Shown here one piece after another: positions 7,898-18,364 of a stretch of DNA of 44,813 bases. The position numbers and the translations under genes are program-made. The notes below the pieces were generated by a model that worked only from the letters and a program-made list of their open reading frames with translations, searched no databases and was not told where the DNA came from. Source of the stretch: Veillonella sp. VA142 (GTDB lineage Bacteria; Bacillota; Negativicutes; Veillonellales; Veillonellaceae); NCBI RefSeq assembly GCF_003992135.1, contig NZ_RQVN01000015.1:1-44813 (forward strand), written 5' to 3'. Every line of letters starts with the position of its first letter. Position 1 is the first letter of the stretch.

Positions 7898-10800
7898 ATG
7901 CAACCACAGTTATATATTGGCGGAGCAGGTACGGGAAAGACCACGGCTTGTTTCGCAGAGATAGAACGAATTTTACAAGACCATCCGGACCACCAGATTA
8001 TTGTCCTTGTGCCAGACCCGGCGACGTATATGATGGAGCGCAAGCTAGCAGAGTATCGTAAGGAAAAAGGGTTCACCACGGTGCGCGTAGTGGGCATGAC
8101 ACGGTTAGCCTATCAAGTGTATCAATCCTTGGGAAAAGTGAAAGAAGGAGGTTTGTCGGAAATTGGCAAAAAACTAGTCCTTCGTATATTGTTAAAGCAA
8201 TCCGAAGGAGAGTTGGACCTATTTAAACAGGCAGCGAAACAACCTCATTTTGGAGATGTGATACAAGGGCTGTTGACGGAGTGCAAAGCCTTTGGGGTAA
8301 CGCCAGAGGACTTGTCGGGAGCGGTACAACAGGTAGACTCTATGGTGTTGGGCAGAAAATTACAAGAATTATCCTTGTTATTAGAACGCTACGATGTAGC
8401 ATTGGAAGAGTTAGGCGTTCAAGATTCCATGGAAACATTGATCGACCTATTGCCACAGTCTCCACTCATGAAGCATTGCCATGTCTTTGTAGACGGATTC
8501 CATTGGTTTACGCCACTACAATATCGATTGATTCAACGGTTGTTTTCCCTCAGTGAATCTTGCCATATGACGATCAGTTTGCCATCCTTGGAGGAAGAGG
8601 TGCACAGTCGCAAGGGATCTATGTATTTCCGGGTGTGGGAGACCTACCGAGATATGGTGACTTGGTATCCAGAGGCAGTGGTGCATGACATGAATACCGT
8701 CTATCGTGGGACGCCCGTGTTACAACAGTTAAATATACAGTTTTTCAGGACTCCTATGAAAGCAAACACCACCGAAGATTCGTTGACCATGGTGAGTGCC
8801 TACAATCGAGAACGGGAAACCGATGCGGTATGCCGGAAGATTTTAGCATATCGTCAAGAGGATGGCCATCGCTGGAAAGACTGCACCATTATATTACGGG
8901 ACATGGAGTCCTATGGTGATGTACTCGAAAAAGCGTGTATGAATTATGGTATTCCTTTCTTCTCGGACCAACGGAAGATGATGACCAGCCATCCTTTGGC
9001 GGAGTTCTTGCAAGGGATCTTCCATGTGTATCGCACCTTTTTTGATCATGATGCAGTGTTCCGCTTACTGAAAACGGATTTTGCTCCTTTCACACGGGAA
9101 GAAGTAGACCGATTAGAAAACTATTGTTTAGAATACGGCATTCAAGGGGCAGCGTGGTTACGAGATGCGTGGACCTATGGTGGCGAAGACGATGAAGAAC
9201 GACGAGCTGTGATGCAGGCTTTACATATGCGCGTCTTGGAATATTTGCGACCAATCTATGATTTCTGTAAACTGTCACATAGGGGACAGGAATGGAGTGA
9301 GTTCCTATTCCAAACCATGCAAGATTGGCGCATTCCAGAGCAATTGAAATATTGGTATGACGAGGCAGAAGACCGTGGGGATGTACAAGAAAGTGCTAGC
9401 CATGTACAGCTCTATAAACATGCTATTCAATTGCTAGAGGAATGTGCATCCGTTACAGGATCAGAAATGTTAAATGCTGAAGAGATGGGACTTATCATCG
9501 AGGAAGGACTTAGTGAAGTGACCTACTCCTTGGTACCGCCATCGTTGGATCATGTGACGATTACCACCATCGACCGTAGCTATATGACAGATGCGAAGGA
9601 AGTCTATGTGCTAGGCCTCAATGAAGGCGTATTTCCTCGTAAAATGGGGGACGAAGGTATTCTGCGTGACCAAGAGCGGACGGCGTTGGCTAAGGTAGGT
9701 GTGCAACTAGCGGCGGGTGCCTTAGGGCAAATGTTCAATGAAAATTTCTTATTCTATTTAGCCTGCACCCGTGCTAGCCAAGGACTGCACCTGTCCTATG
9801 TCACATCCGATGAAGAAGGGTCTAAAATGGAACCATCTTTGGTAGTGCGCCGTTTACAACAATATGGATATGTGAAAACTATCGAAGAAGCGCCACTATC
9901 TATGCCAGAAGGACGAGAACAGGACTATCTGTGGCGACCATCCCAAAGTTTAGGACTCTTTTCTAGTCACATGAGCGCCCTCATGAAAGGAGATTCTATT
10001 TCCTCCAGTTGGTGGAGTCTCTATAATTGGGGTTTGGAAACTGGCTATAGAGGTGAGGTGTTCTTTGCTACACGAGGCATGTTTGACTCCAATACAGTGC
10101 CACGCATTGAGCAGAGTATTGTGCGAGGGTTATTGCTACGCAGCGATGCCTTAACAGGATCCGTTACACGGCTAGAACGATACCATCGGTGTCCATACAG
10201 TTTCTATGCCCAATATGCGCTGCGCTTAGCCCCACGGAAGGTCAAATCCTTTGGAGCGCCTGAAATTGGTACCTTCCTTCATGATACATTGCGCTATTTA
10301 GGGGAGTATCTATTAAAAGCGGGCCGACAATGGCGGGATTTAACAGAGGAAGAACAAGAATCCCTATGTCATGAAGCAGCGGATGCAGTGATGGGCACGG
10401 AGGAGCGAAATGCGTACGAAGCGCAATTGTATACTCGATTAACATCGACCTTATCGGCTACGGTAGCACGTCTCGTAGATTGGTCCAAAAAGAGCGAGTT
10501 TTCTACTACAGAAGTAGAGCAAAGCTTTGGTATGGGTACATCTAGTTGGTATCCAGTGCGGATTCCATTGGGTAAAAATTATGGCGAAAGTATCGTATTG
10601 AGAGGCCAAATTGACCGTGTCGATGAATATTGTGGACCATTGGGCCATTATGCGGCGGTCATCGATTATAAATCAGGTGGCACAACGGTGCGAGCTGATG
10701 AAATCTACTACGGTTTGAAGTTGCAGTTAATGACCTATCTATTAGCACTGGAAAAGAATACACAGGATAGAATTGGCACGGCGGCTGCTCTCTATACGTA

Positions 10801-11287
10801 TGTACGGAATCCGCAAGTGAAACTATCAGAAGTCGTGAATCGCAGACGGGCGGAAGAAGAAAAGACGGGAGGTCAACAGTTGAAAAATAGTGGATACTTT
10901 GTTGACGGTGACATCTTACAATCCTTAGATATGACGAGGGCTTACCAAAGTAACTCCCCCTATGTACCGATTGTTCTGAAAAAGGATGGTACTCCAGATA
11001 GTCGCACATCCAAAAGTTTGAAGACTATAGAACAATTTGGTCTTATGAAGGAATACACAAAACAAATTATTTCTAACAGTGGTACACAGATGATGGATGG
11101 AGAATTTCCTATTAGTCCTTACCAAAAGGATAAACGGCGACCTTGTGAATTTTGCGAGTTTCAAGCCTTATGTCGCTTTGATGGAACCCGCAACAGATAT
11201 CGTTATATTAAGACCATGACCGAAGAGGAAGCATTGGAGAAGATGGAAGGATTACAAACAGGAGGGGCTACCTATGAAATGGACTAA
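7898..11287 (+). CDS. addB: AddB, helicase-nuclease subunit of the AddAB recombination complex
   Basis: This 1129-residue protein processes double-strand DNA ends with AddA. It has an N-terminal Walker A motif (GGAGTGKT, residues 8-15) and a C-terminal RecB-type nuclease with VIDYKSGG. It also has the four cysteines of the AddB iron-sulfur staple: one in RCPYSFYAQ near residue 764 and three in PCEFCEFQALC near residues 1082-1091. The ATG at 7898 is preferred over TTG 7892, because AAAGGAG abuts the TTG and is well placed for the ATG. Length is usual. It overlaps addA by 14 nt. Confidence 0.95.
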   Translation: MQPQLYIGGAGTGKTTACFAEIERILQDHPDHQIIVLVPDPATYMMERKLAEYRKEKGFTTVRVVGMTRLAYQVYQSLGKVKEGGLSEIGKKLVLRILLKQSEGELDLFKQAAKQPHFGDVIQGLLTECKAFGVTPEDLSGAVQQVDSMVLGRKLQELSLLLERYDVALEELGVQDSMETLIDLLPQSPLMKHCHVFVDGFHWFTPLQYRLIQRLFSLSESCHMTISLPSLEEEVHSRKGSMYFRVWETYRDMVTWYPEAVVHDMNTVYRGTPVLQQLNIQFFRTPMKANTTEDSLTMVSAYNRERETDAVCRKILAYRQEDGHRWKDCTIILRDMESYGDVLEKACMNYGIPFFSDQRKMMTSHPLAEFLQGIFHVYRTFFDHDAVFRLLKTDFAPFTREEVDRLENYCLEYGIQGAAWLRDAWTYGGEDDEERRAVMQALHMRVLEYLRPIYDFCKLSHRGQEWSEFLFQTMQDWRIPEQLKYWYDEAEDRGDVQESASHVQLYKHAIQLLEECASVTGSEMLNAEEMGLIIEEGLSEVTYSLVPPSLDHVTITTIDRSYMTDAKEVYVLGLNEGVFPRKMGDEGILRDQERTALAKVGVQLAAGALGQMFNENFLFYLACTRASQGLHLSYVTSDEEGSKMEPSLVVRRLQQYGYVKTIEEAPLSMPEGREQDYLWRPSQSLGLFSSHMSALMKGDSISSSWWSLYNWGLETGYRGEVFFATRGMFDSNTVPRIEQSIVRGLLLRSDALTGSVTRLERYHRCPYSFYAQYALRLAPRKVKSFGAPEIGTFLHDTLRYLGEYLLKAGRQWRDLTEEEQESLCHEAADAVMGTEERNAYEAQLYTRLTSTLSATVARLVDWSKKSEFSTTEVEQSFGMGTSSWYPVRIPLGKNYGESIVLRGQIDRVDEYCGPLGHYAAVIDYKSGGTTVRADEIYYGLKLQLMTYLLALEKNTQDRIGTAAALYTYVRNPQVKLSEVVNRRRAEEEKTGGQQLKNSGYFVDGDILQSLDMTRAYQSNSPYVPIVLKKDGTPDSRTSKSLKTIEQFGLMKEYTKQIISNSGTQMMDGEFPISPYQKDKRRPCEFCEFQALCRFDGTRNRYRYIKTMTEEEALEKMEGLQTGGATYEMD

Positions 11288-14200
11288 TGCGCAACAAAGC
11301 GCCATTGATGCGCCTAGACCGGGGCAGTTACCGTCCCAAACAATCTTAGTGTCTGCGGCGGCGGGGTCTGGGAAAACGGCAGTCCTCGTAGAGCGCATGA
11401 TACAACGCTTGAAACGACGTGAGTTAACCATTCAGGAACTGATGGTGGTAACTTTCACAAAGGCGGCGGCAGCAGAAATGAAAGCCCGTATTGGGGTCAA
11501 ACTAGCGGAAGAGTTTCAAGCCACAGGGGACACTTATTTAGAAGAACAATTGAATATGTTGCCGTCTGCACATATTTCTACTTTGCACTCCTTTTGCCAA
11601 TGGGTCATCCGCAGTTATTTCTATAAACTAGATATAGACCCGTCTTTTACCATCGGTAATGATGGGGAATTAGCCCTCATGCGATACGATGTGTTGGACA
11701 AGATTTTGCTGGAAGCCTATGAACAAGGGCTGTATAACATTTACGATGTGAGCGATATGTTTAGCACGGAACGGTCAGACCAGATCCTGCGGGAGACCGT
11801 ATTTCAAATATACAACTTTGCCTTGGCTCAAAGTCAGCCTATGCGTTGGTTAGATCAGGTGTGTGATACTTATGAGCAAGCGTTACACCAGACTTTGTTA
11901 GAAACGACATGGGGCGAAGTATTTTGGAAAGAACAACAACGGCAAATTGAGTATCTTCTAGAGCGCTATGAAGAGGCACAGCGCTTGGCGACCCTAGGCA
12001 ATGGGTTCGACAAATGGATGGAGAAGGTCAGCGAACTGCAAACGCTGTTACAAACCATGCAAAAATCAGACACCTGGGATGCTATGCATCTAGGTGTAGT
12101 AAGCATTGGAGGATTTAGTTTCCCTGTATTACGTGCTACAAAGGCCATGAATGAAAGCGACCCGGCTATCCTCAGCGAAATTAAAGCCATTTTGGCGGAA
12201 GGAAAAGATATATTACAATCCATGCCGAAAGGTGTCTTTGCCATTACGGAAACAGATTGGCGAGAGCAAATGGAGTATTTGGTACCATTAGTACATGGGA
12301 TTATCGGGTTGGTGAAACGATTCCATGAGGACTTTCAGAAGGCAAAACAAGAAGCAGGTATGATCGATTTCTCTGATTTGGAACATCTATGCTTAGCCTT
12401 GTTGGTGGACCCGGAATCCACAGAGGAACTCAAACCATCTGAGGTGGCGCTAGAGTTACAAGATACGTTCAAGGAAGTGATGGTCGATGAATACCAAGAT
12501 ACGAATGGGGTGCAAGAGGCTATCGTGAATTTAGTATCTCGTGGGGACAATCGTTTCTATGTAGGCGATGTGAAGCAGTCTATTTATGGATTCCGCATGG
12601 CAGATCCGCAGCTATTTATGGAGAAGTACCATCGGTTTGATCACGATGTGAACGGTGTGGAACGACGCATCGATTTGTCACAAAACTTCCGTTCTCATGA
12701 AGCGATTCTGAATGTGACGAACTTTATTTTCTCTCAAATCATGACCGATGAAGGGGCAGGCCTTACCTATGGTGAGGCAGAGGCGCTCCACACCGGTCGT
12801 ATCGTAGACAATGCGCCACCAGAATGGGTAGGTGGGGACGTGGAAGTGCACGTGCTCTGCTGTGATGAGGACAAGGCCCAAACAGAAGCAGAAGACAGAG
12901 AAGATTTAGAGAACGATGAAAAGGAAATGCTCTTTGTGATCCGTAAAATCCAAGAGTTAAAGAACAACGGTGCCTTGGTACAAGATAAAGACGGTACTTT
13001 TCGTCCTATGGAATGGCGTGATATTGTGCTCTTGAAGCGGTCTATCTCTGGGTCGGCAAGCCGTATGATTGACCTGTTACGACGAGAAGGCATCCCTGCC
13101 TATGCGGAGGAAAAATCTGGCTATTTTAGTGCTATGGAAGTACAATTCGTGCTATCCTTGTTGCAAATTATCGACAATCCAGAGCAGGATTTGCCCATGG
13201 CCATCGTCTTACAGTCACCTCTTATCGGGATGGATGCGAACGATTTAGGGCGCCTACGCTTGTCCGTAGGGGAGAACAGTTTGTGGAGCGGGTTGCGCTC
13301 ATTTGTAGAAGATTCCCAAAAGGCAGGGTGGATTCGCTTTGTAGACTCCATGGATATATGGCGGACTATGTCTCGCCGACAAGGTATTACAGATTTAATC
13401 TGGCATATCTACGATACCTTGCATGTGGTGGAATACGTGAGCGCCATGCCGAATGGTTTGGTGCGCCGTGGCAATGTGCTGGCTCTGTATGAGCGTGCCA
13501 AACAATATGAAAGTGGCAATTACCGTGGACTTTTCCGTTTTCTGCGCTTTATTGAAAGTTTGCAGGCATCTGGAGAAGATTTGAGCGTTGCCAAAACAGT
13601 GAGCGAAGCGGACAATGTAGTGCGTATTATGACCATCCACAAAAGTAAGGGGCTAGAGTTCCCAGTGGTATTCCTCATGGGCACTCAAAAGGGCTTTAAC
13701 AAAATGGATTTGAATCGGCCCTTACTATTGCATAAAGAATATGGAGTAGGGTTAAAAGGGTACTTTCCAGATTTGCGTGTTATGTATAACTCTGTGCCTT
13801 GGATGTTTGTGCGCCAAGCTTTGGAAGAAAATTTGAAAGCTGAAGAGGAGCGTATCCTTTATGTGGCATTAACTCGGCCTAAAGATAAGCTCTATATTAC
13901 AGGCTATATGAAGGGATCCATCAATGGCTCCACGGATCGACCAGCGACGAAGAAAATGGGAGAATGGGTGGCGCCTGTCTTACAGTGGGGTGAAAGTGCT
14001 TTCACGAAAGAACAAATTCTAGGCTGTAATTCCTATTTAGATTGGATCCTGCGGAGTTTAGCTCGCCATGTATCGGCAGGCACGCAGTTGCGTCAATTTG
14101 CGGAGGTAGAAAGTCCGCAATTCCCAGATATACCTTACAAAGATTGCCCTGTATCCTTCTATGTTCATGATGGAAATGACTACAGTGTTTCACAGGAAAC

Positions 14201-15218
14201 ACCATCCGTAGAAGTAAATATTCTAGAACAAGTACGAGCTCAACTACCGGTGGAAGCGCCACCATTGGACCCTGTCGTGATAGACCGGTTGACCTCTGTG
14301 TATGCTTATGAAAGTTCTACGGAACGGGCGGGAAAAATTTCTGTATCTGAAATTAAACGGCGCTTTGTGGAGTTGGAAGAACTGGCGAAGCAGATGATTG
14401 AGCCGGACTATCGAACAGAGCAATATAACAGCAATATAGAAGGAGAATCTGGGACACCAGATAGGTCTGAACTGCTCGTAGTAGACTCTAGTAAGGACTT
14501 AGATAGTTCCGTAGAAGGTATGTTAATAGGCGATAGTATGCTCGATAGTATACCGGATGCATGTACTGATGATACTGAGCCAACTGGCGAGCAGGGCATG
14601 GAAAACGGTGCTGAGAAAGGCAAAGAAAAGAGTGCAGAGGATATATCAGAAGAAGTTCCTGTAGACCTAGGACCCTTCGATGTAGCCTTATCTTCTATGA
14701 ATGAGTCTACGCCGATTCGCAGTGGTGCCCGTTGGGGTACCCTTATGCATGAAGTGATGCAATGGTTGCCCTTACAAAGTTATACTCGTCCAACCTTAAA
14801 ACAAGCCTTAGATAACCTAGCGTTACAGGGGTATTTGACGGATGAAGAACGAAAAGCGATTAGCGAAAAACGGATTTATGATTTCTTTCACTCTGACCTA
14901 GGACAACGATTGCTACGAGCAGAACGAGTGGAACGAGAACTACCGTTCAGCATGCTATTTCCAGCGAATCGTGTGTACCCAGAGATGCTAGATGGAGAAG
15001 AACTATTCCTACAAGGTATCATCGATACAGCATTCCTAGAAGAGGGAGCTTGGGTGCTAGTGGATTATAAGACCGACCGTCTAGACGAGGAGGCTTTGGT
15101 AGAGCGTTATCGCATTCAACTCATGCTCTATAAAGAAGCGTTGGAACGATTGACACCATACCCTGTGAAAGAGGTGTACATTTATTCCTTCCGATTGGAA
15201 AGAGCGATTCCTGTATAG
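11274..15218 (+). CDS. addA: AddA, ATP-dependent helicase/nuclease subunit A
   Basis: This 1314-residue UvrD/RecB-family 3'-5' helicase has a C-terminal nuclease. The motifs are in order: Walker A AAAGSGKTA (about 28-36), motif II VDEYQDTN (about 404), motif III VGDVKQSIYGFR, motif IV LSQNFRSHE, motif V TIHKSKGLEFPVVF, motif VI LYVALTRPKD and nuclease VDYKTDR (about 1262). It starts behind ACAGGAGGGG inside addB. A Ser/Glu/Asp-rich stretch at about residues 1040-1135, before the nuclease domain, looks like a flexible linker and makes it somewhat long. With addB it forms the end-resection machine feeding RecA. Confidence 0.95.
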   Translation: MKWTNAQQSAIDAPRPGQLPSQTILVSAAAGSGKTAVLVERMIQRLKRRELTIQELMVVTFTKAAAAEMKARIGVKLAEEFQATGDTYLEEQLNMLPSAHISTLHSFCQWVIRSYFYKLDIDPSFTIGNDGELALMRYDVLDKILLEAYEQGLYNIYDVSDMFSTERSDQILRETVFQIYNFALAQSQPMRWLDQVCDTYEQALHQTLLETTWGEVFWKEQQRQIEYLLERYEEAQRLATLGNGFDKWMEKVSELQTLLQTMQKSDTWDAMHLGVVSIGGFSFPVLRATKAMNESDPAILSEIKAILAEGKDILQSMPKGVFAITETDWREQMEYLVPLVHGIIGLVKRFHEDFQKAKQEAGMIDFSDLEHLCLALLVDPESTEELKPSEVALELQDTFKEVMVDEYQDTNGVQEAIVNLVSRGDNRFYVGDVKQSIYGFRMADPQLFMEKYHRFDHDVNGVERRIDLSQNFRSHEAILNVTNFIFSQIMTDEGAGLTYGEAEALHTGRIVDNAPPEWVGGDVEVHVLCCDEDKAQTEAEDREDLENDEKEMLFVIRKIQELKNNGALVQDKDGTFRPMEWRDIVLLKRSISGSASRMIDLLRREGIPAYAEEKSGYFSAMEVQFVLSLLQIIDNPEQDLPMAIVLQSPLIGMDANDLGRLRLSVGENSLWSGLRSFVEDSQKAGWIRFVDSMDIWRTMSRRQGITDLIWHIYDTLHVVEYVSAMPNGLVRRGNVLALYERAKQYESGNYRGLFRFLRFIESLQASGEDLSVAKTVSEADNVVRIMTIHKSKGLEFPVVFLMGTQKGFNKMDLNRPLLLHKEYGVGLKGYFPDLRVMYNSVPWMFVRQALEENLKAEEERILYVALTRPKDKLYITGYMKGSINGSTDRPATKKMGEWVAPVLQWGESAFTKEQILGCNSYLDWILRSLARHVSAGTQLRQFAEVESPQFPDIPYKDCPVSFYVHDGNDYSVSQETPSVEVNILEQVRAQLPVEAPPLDPVVIDRLTSVYAYESSTERAGKISVSEIKRRFVELEELAKQMIEPDYRTEQYNSNIEGESGTPDRSELLVVDSSKDLDSSVEGMLIGDSMLDSIPDACTDDTEPTGEQGMENGAEKGKEKSAEDISEEVPVDLGPFDVALSSMNESTPIRSGARWGTLMHEVMQWLPLQSYTRPTLKQALDNLALQGYLTDEERKAISEKRIYDFFHSDLGQRLLRAERVERELPFSMLFPANRVYPEMLDGEELFLQGIIDTAFLEEGAWVLVDYKTDRLDEEALVERYRIQLMLYKEALERLTPYPVKEVYIYSFRLERAIPV

Positions 15219-15242
15219 AACTATAATATATTGTAGAAATAG

Positions 15243-15266
15243 AAAAGGGCCCCGAAGGACCCTTTC
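15243..15266. terminator. Bidirectional terminator between addA and the symporter gene
   Basis: AAAGGG..CC / GG..CCCTTT with a short loop; A-rich on one side and T-rich on the other. It lies in the 57-nt gap between two convergent genes, so it can serve both. Confidence 0.65.
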
Positions 15267-15275
15267 AGTATACTA

Positions 15276-16700
15276 TTATTCGTTTTCGTGACCTTTGTAC
15301 CACCAAGTGATACCTTTTTGTGTTGGTAAAACAGTGCGGTCGAAGATTGGATCTTCAATACCTTTAGATTTTTGGTTCAAATAATCTTTCAGAGCGATAG
15401 TAACTAATTTACCTAGGCGCAAGATAGATGTAATGTTGCAAAGCACTAGGAACGCCATAAACAAGTCGGCTAAGTTCCATACAAGGTTCAATTCAGCAAT
15501 ACAGCCAACATAGACCATGATGATAACAAGAGCACGGAATAGGTTAATAGCGAATTTGTTGTTCTTTGTCATGTGCGCAATATTCACTTCGCCGTAGAAA
15601 TAGTTACCGATAATGGAACTATAAGCAAACATGAATACGAACAATGCGATGACTGCAGGTGCCCAAGAGCCTAATTGGTGTCCAATACTGTGTTGAACAA
15701 GGGCAATACCTGTTAGATCTGAGTGCACATATTCGCCAGATACAAGAACGATGAAGGCGGAGGCAGTACATACAAACATGGTATCCACGAACACCCCAAG
15801 GGACATGATTAAACCTTGTTTTACAGGGTGATTGACATCAGCAGAAGCGGACGCATTTGGTACGGAACCTTCGCCGGCTTCGTTTGAGAACAAACCGCGT
15901 TTGATGCCTTGCATTACAGCAGCACCGATGAAACCGCCTGTGGCAGAATCAATCGTGAAAGCTTGTGTAAAGATAGCAGAAATCACAGTTGGTAATACAG
16001 AGATATTAGCAATGACAATATACAAAGCAATTAAGAAGTACAATCCAGCCATGAAAGGCACTAAAAATTCAGCTGTTTGAGCGATACGTTTGGCACCACC
16101 GAAGATAACAAGTGCAGATAAAGCTGCTACGATAAGACCTGTTGTAGAGGCATCGATATTCCATGGTTGCACAGCGATAGCAATGGTATTCGCTTGTACA
16201 GAGTTGTAGATTAAGCCGTATGTAACGCTGATTAAGATAGCGAATAGAACAGATAAGAATGGGCTGTTCAAGCCATGACGAATGTAATAGGATGGACCGC
16301 CACGGAAGGAGCCATCAGGTAAGCGCTCTTTGTAGATTTGGCCTAATGTGTTTTCGATGAAACTAGTAGCTGCGCCAAGTAGAGCGATAAACCACATCCA
16401 GAACACAGCACCTGGGCCACCTAAAGAAATGGCAATAGCGATACCTGCTATATTACCAACACCTACGTGAGAAGCAACGCTGATACAGAATGCTTGGAAT
16501 GGAGAAATATGATGGTCACCTTTACTTTTTTCTCCGGCACCAGATTTTAAAATACGGAACATTTCTGGTAGTTGTCGTAATTGCACGAATCGTGTGGTCG
16601 TCGTAAACCAAACGCCGGCAATAATGAGGAGTGCGATGATGATGTTATTCCAGAGGAATCCGTTTACATCGCTCAAGAGTTGAATGATTTGTTCTTGCAT
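15276..16700 (-). CDS. Alanine/glycine:cation symporter, AGCS family (AlsT/DagA-like)
   Basis: This 474-residue inner-membrane transporter has about 11 segments. It carries the AGCS signature region (GPGAVFWMWFIALLGA followed by TSFIENTLGQIYKE) and GGPSYYIRHGL. Members couple uptake of alanine or glycine to sodium or proton flow. An ATG 33 nt upstream (16733) is in frame, but AAAGGATG is correctly placed only for the ATG at 16700 (MQEQIIQLL). An extended -10 element lies at 16743-16751. It is a single-gene unit divergent from potE. Confidence 0.9.
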   Translation of the reverse strand: MQEQIIQLLSDVNGFLWNNIIIALLIIAGVWFTTTTRFVQLRQLPEMFRILKSGAGEKSKGDHHISPFQAFCISVASHVGVGNIAGIAIAISLGGPGAVFWMWFIALLGAATSFIENTLGQIYKERLPDGSFRGGPSYYIRHGLNSPFLSVLFAILISVTYGLIYNSVQANTIAIAVQPWNIDASTTGLIVAALSALVIFGGAKRIAQTAEFLVPFMAGLYFLIALYIVIANISVLPTVISAIFTQAFTIDSATGGFIGAAVMQGIKRGLFSNEAGEGSVPNASASADVNHPVKQGLIMSLGVFVDTMFVCTASAFIVLVSGEYVHSDLTGIALVQHSIGHQLGSWAPAVIALFVFMFAYSSIIGNYFYGEVNIAHMTKNNKFAINLFRALVIIMVYVGCIAELNLVWNLADLFMAFLVLCNITSILRLGKLVTIALKDYLNQKSKGIEDPIFDRTVLPTQKGITWWYKGHENE

Positions 16701-16742
16701 AAGGACATCCTTTCTTTTATATGGACATAGCATATTTTCTAT

Positions 16743-16751
16743 AGTATATCA
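16743..16751 (-). promoter_or_regulatory. Extended -10 element for the AGCS symporter gene
   Basis: On the minus strand it reads TGATATACT, a TGn-TATACT extended -10. No good -35 is seen, which is normal for this promoter type. Confidence 0.4.
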
Positions 16752-16861
16752 TAGGAAGATGGAGAAATGATAGAAAGTTATAATAATCCTAGAAAATGTG
16801 AAAAAACATCTATCCATGAGGGGTAAAAGGTGTTACAATGAATCGATAAATGAATGAAATC

Positions 16862-16915
16862 GCGTCACTACATCCGAACCCATCCCGTACGGACTAGTGA
16901 CGCTAGCGGTTTTTG
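16862..16915 (+). other. Structured leader hairpin upstream of potE
   Basis: Stem GCGTCACTA (16862-16870) pairs with TAGTGACGC (16895-16903). An inner TCCG / CGGA stem closes on the 13-nt loop AACCCATCCCGTA, and TAGCGGTTTTTG follows. The loop resembles the helix III-loop C part of 5S rRNA (CCCATCCCG). The T run 8 nt after the stem could make it an attenuator. It belongs to no RNA family I recognise. Confidence 0.45.
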
Positions 16916-16968
16916 ATGACACGGATACTTGAAATGACTCAAGTGATGTATGGAAAGGGGCTTGATAC

Positions 16969-18303
16969 ATGAAAACCACCGCTAAAAAAATGTCTGTATT
17001 CCAACTGACATCCATCGTGGCAGCCAATATGTTGGGTGCTGGAATTATTATGCTACCGTCTCAATTAGCACAGGTAGGTACTATTTCTATCCTTTCTTGG
17101 ATAATTACCGTATTTGGCTCTCTTACATTGGCCTATATTTTTGCCCAATGTGGCTTATTTACGAAAAAGCATGGGGGCCTAGGAGGCTATGTGGAATACG
17201 CCTTTGGTAGGACGGGTCATTTTATGGCTAACTATTCCTATGCGGTCTCTCTAGTGATTGCTAATGTTGCCATTGCTATATCTATCGTAGGCTATGGAGC
17301 GGTACTCTTTGATTTGGAATTGTCTCCATTTGAAGTAAGCTTAACCACGATTGCGTTATTATTAGTGACAGCGCTAGTTAATGTACGTGGCAATAAGAGC
17401 ACAGGTCGTATTAGTAATATCACCATTTGGGGAACAATGTTGCCGGTCTTGTTTATCGGCGTGTTTGGTTGGTTTTGGTTCGATCCAGAGATGTTTGTAT
17501 CTGTTTGGAACCCGCAAGAGCTGCCTGTATTTGATGCGGTCAGTCAGTCTATTTCTCTCACATTGTGGGGCTTTTTAGGCTTTGAATCAGCAGCAGCCAA
17601 TGCAGATGCTGTTGAAAATCCTAAGAAGAATGTACCGATAGCGACATTTTTTGGCACTTTGGCAGTAGCCGTGGTTTACATTGTATCTACGAATATTATG
17701 GCGGGCATTATCCCTAACATCGAGTTAGTGAATTCCACCGCTCCTTTCGGTTTAGTATTTGCTTACATGTTTAATGGTATAGTGGGCAAATTCGTGATGG
17801 CTCTTATGGCAGTGTCCTGCTTTGGGGCGATTATGGGATGGCAGTTTACTTTAAGCCGTGTTTTTAAAAGTTGTGCAGAAGCGGGCTTCTTTCCTAAAGT
17901 GTTCGCCCGTGTAAATCGTATGGATTCTCCGGTGCGAGGTATTTTCATTCTCTTAGCATTGCAAGGAATCTTAGCGTTGATGACCACCGATGAAAGCTTG
18001 AATGAACAGTTTGCTCAACTGGTAAACTTAGCGGTAGTGACAAATGTATTCCCTTATATTCTTTGTTGTATAGCAGTGAATAAGATGTTATCCGTTGAGG
18101 ACGCTAGTATTAGCTTACGTCGCCTAATTTATGTGATGAGCGCATTGGCCATTGCTTATGATAGCTATGCTATCTACGCCTGTGGCGAAATTCCTGTACA
18201 AGGAGGGGTTTCTGTCATCTTATTTGGTTATGCAGCGTACCAAGCCGCATTCCATTGGAGACCACGTTTAGTAAAAGCCATTGGAAAAGGATCTGCCTAT
18301 TAG
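16969..18303 (+). CDS. potE: Putrescine:ornithine antiporter PotE-like APC permease
   Basis: This 444-residue inner-membrane protein has 12 predicted segments and is closely similar to E. coli PotE from memory. Shared blocks include NMLGAGIIMLPSQLAQVGTI, GGLGGYVEYAFGRTG, LIANVAIAIS-like residues, FLGFESAAANADAVENP and NLAVVTNVFPYIL. It exchanges or takes up putrescine and ornithine. The start follows AAAGGGG. No ornithine decarboxylase gene adjoins it, unlike speF-potE, so it may work mainly in uptake. In this bacterial class polyamines are built into peptidoglycan, which could explain a dedicated transporter. CadB-like cadaverine exchange is the main alternative. Confidence 0.85.
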   Translation: MKTTAKKMSVFQLTSIVAANMLGAGIIMLPSQLAQVGTISILSWIITVFGSLTLAYIFAQCGLFTKKHGGLGGYVEYAFGRTGHFMANYSYAVSLVIANVAIAISIVGYGAVLFDLELSPFEVSLTTIALLLVTALVNVRGNKSTGRISNITIWGTMLPVLFIGVFGWFWFDPEMFVSVWNPQELPVFDAVSQSISLTLWGFLGFESAAANADAVENPKKNVPIATFFGTLAVAVVYIVSTNIMAGIIPNIELVNSTAPFGLVFAYMFNGIVGKFVMALMAVSCFGAIMGWQFTLSRVFKSCAEAGFFPKVFARVNRMDSPVRGIFILLALQGILALMTTDESLNEQFAQLVNLAVVTNVFPYILCCIAVNKMLSVEDASISLRRLIYVMSALAIAYDSYAIYACGEIPVQGGVSVILFGYAAYQAAFHWRPRLVKAIGKGSAY

Positions 18304-18329
18304 AAGTTTAATACAATAGTTATATAAAT

Positions 18330-18364
18330 AGTACCAAGAGTGGATTCTCTTGGTGCTATTTTTA
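18330..18364 (+). terminator. Terminator of potE
   Basis: An 11-bp stem AGTACCAAGAG / CTCTTGGTGCT (one G-U pair) with a 6-nt loop, followed by ATTTTTATT. Confidence 0.8.

Noticed and set aside
16862-16903. 5S rRNA gene or pseudogene
   Set aside because: Only the CCCATCCCG loop region is similar; the rest of 5S rRNA is absent and the stem is different.
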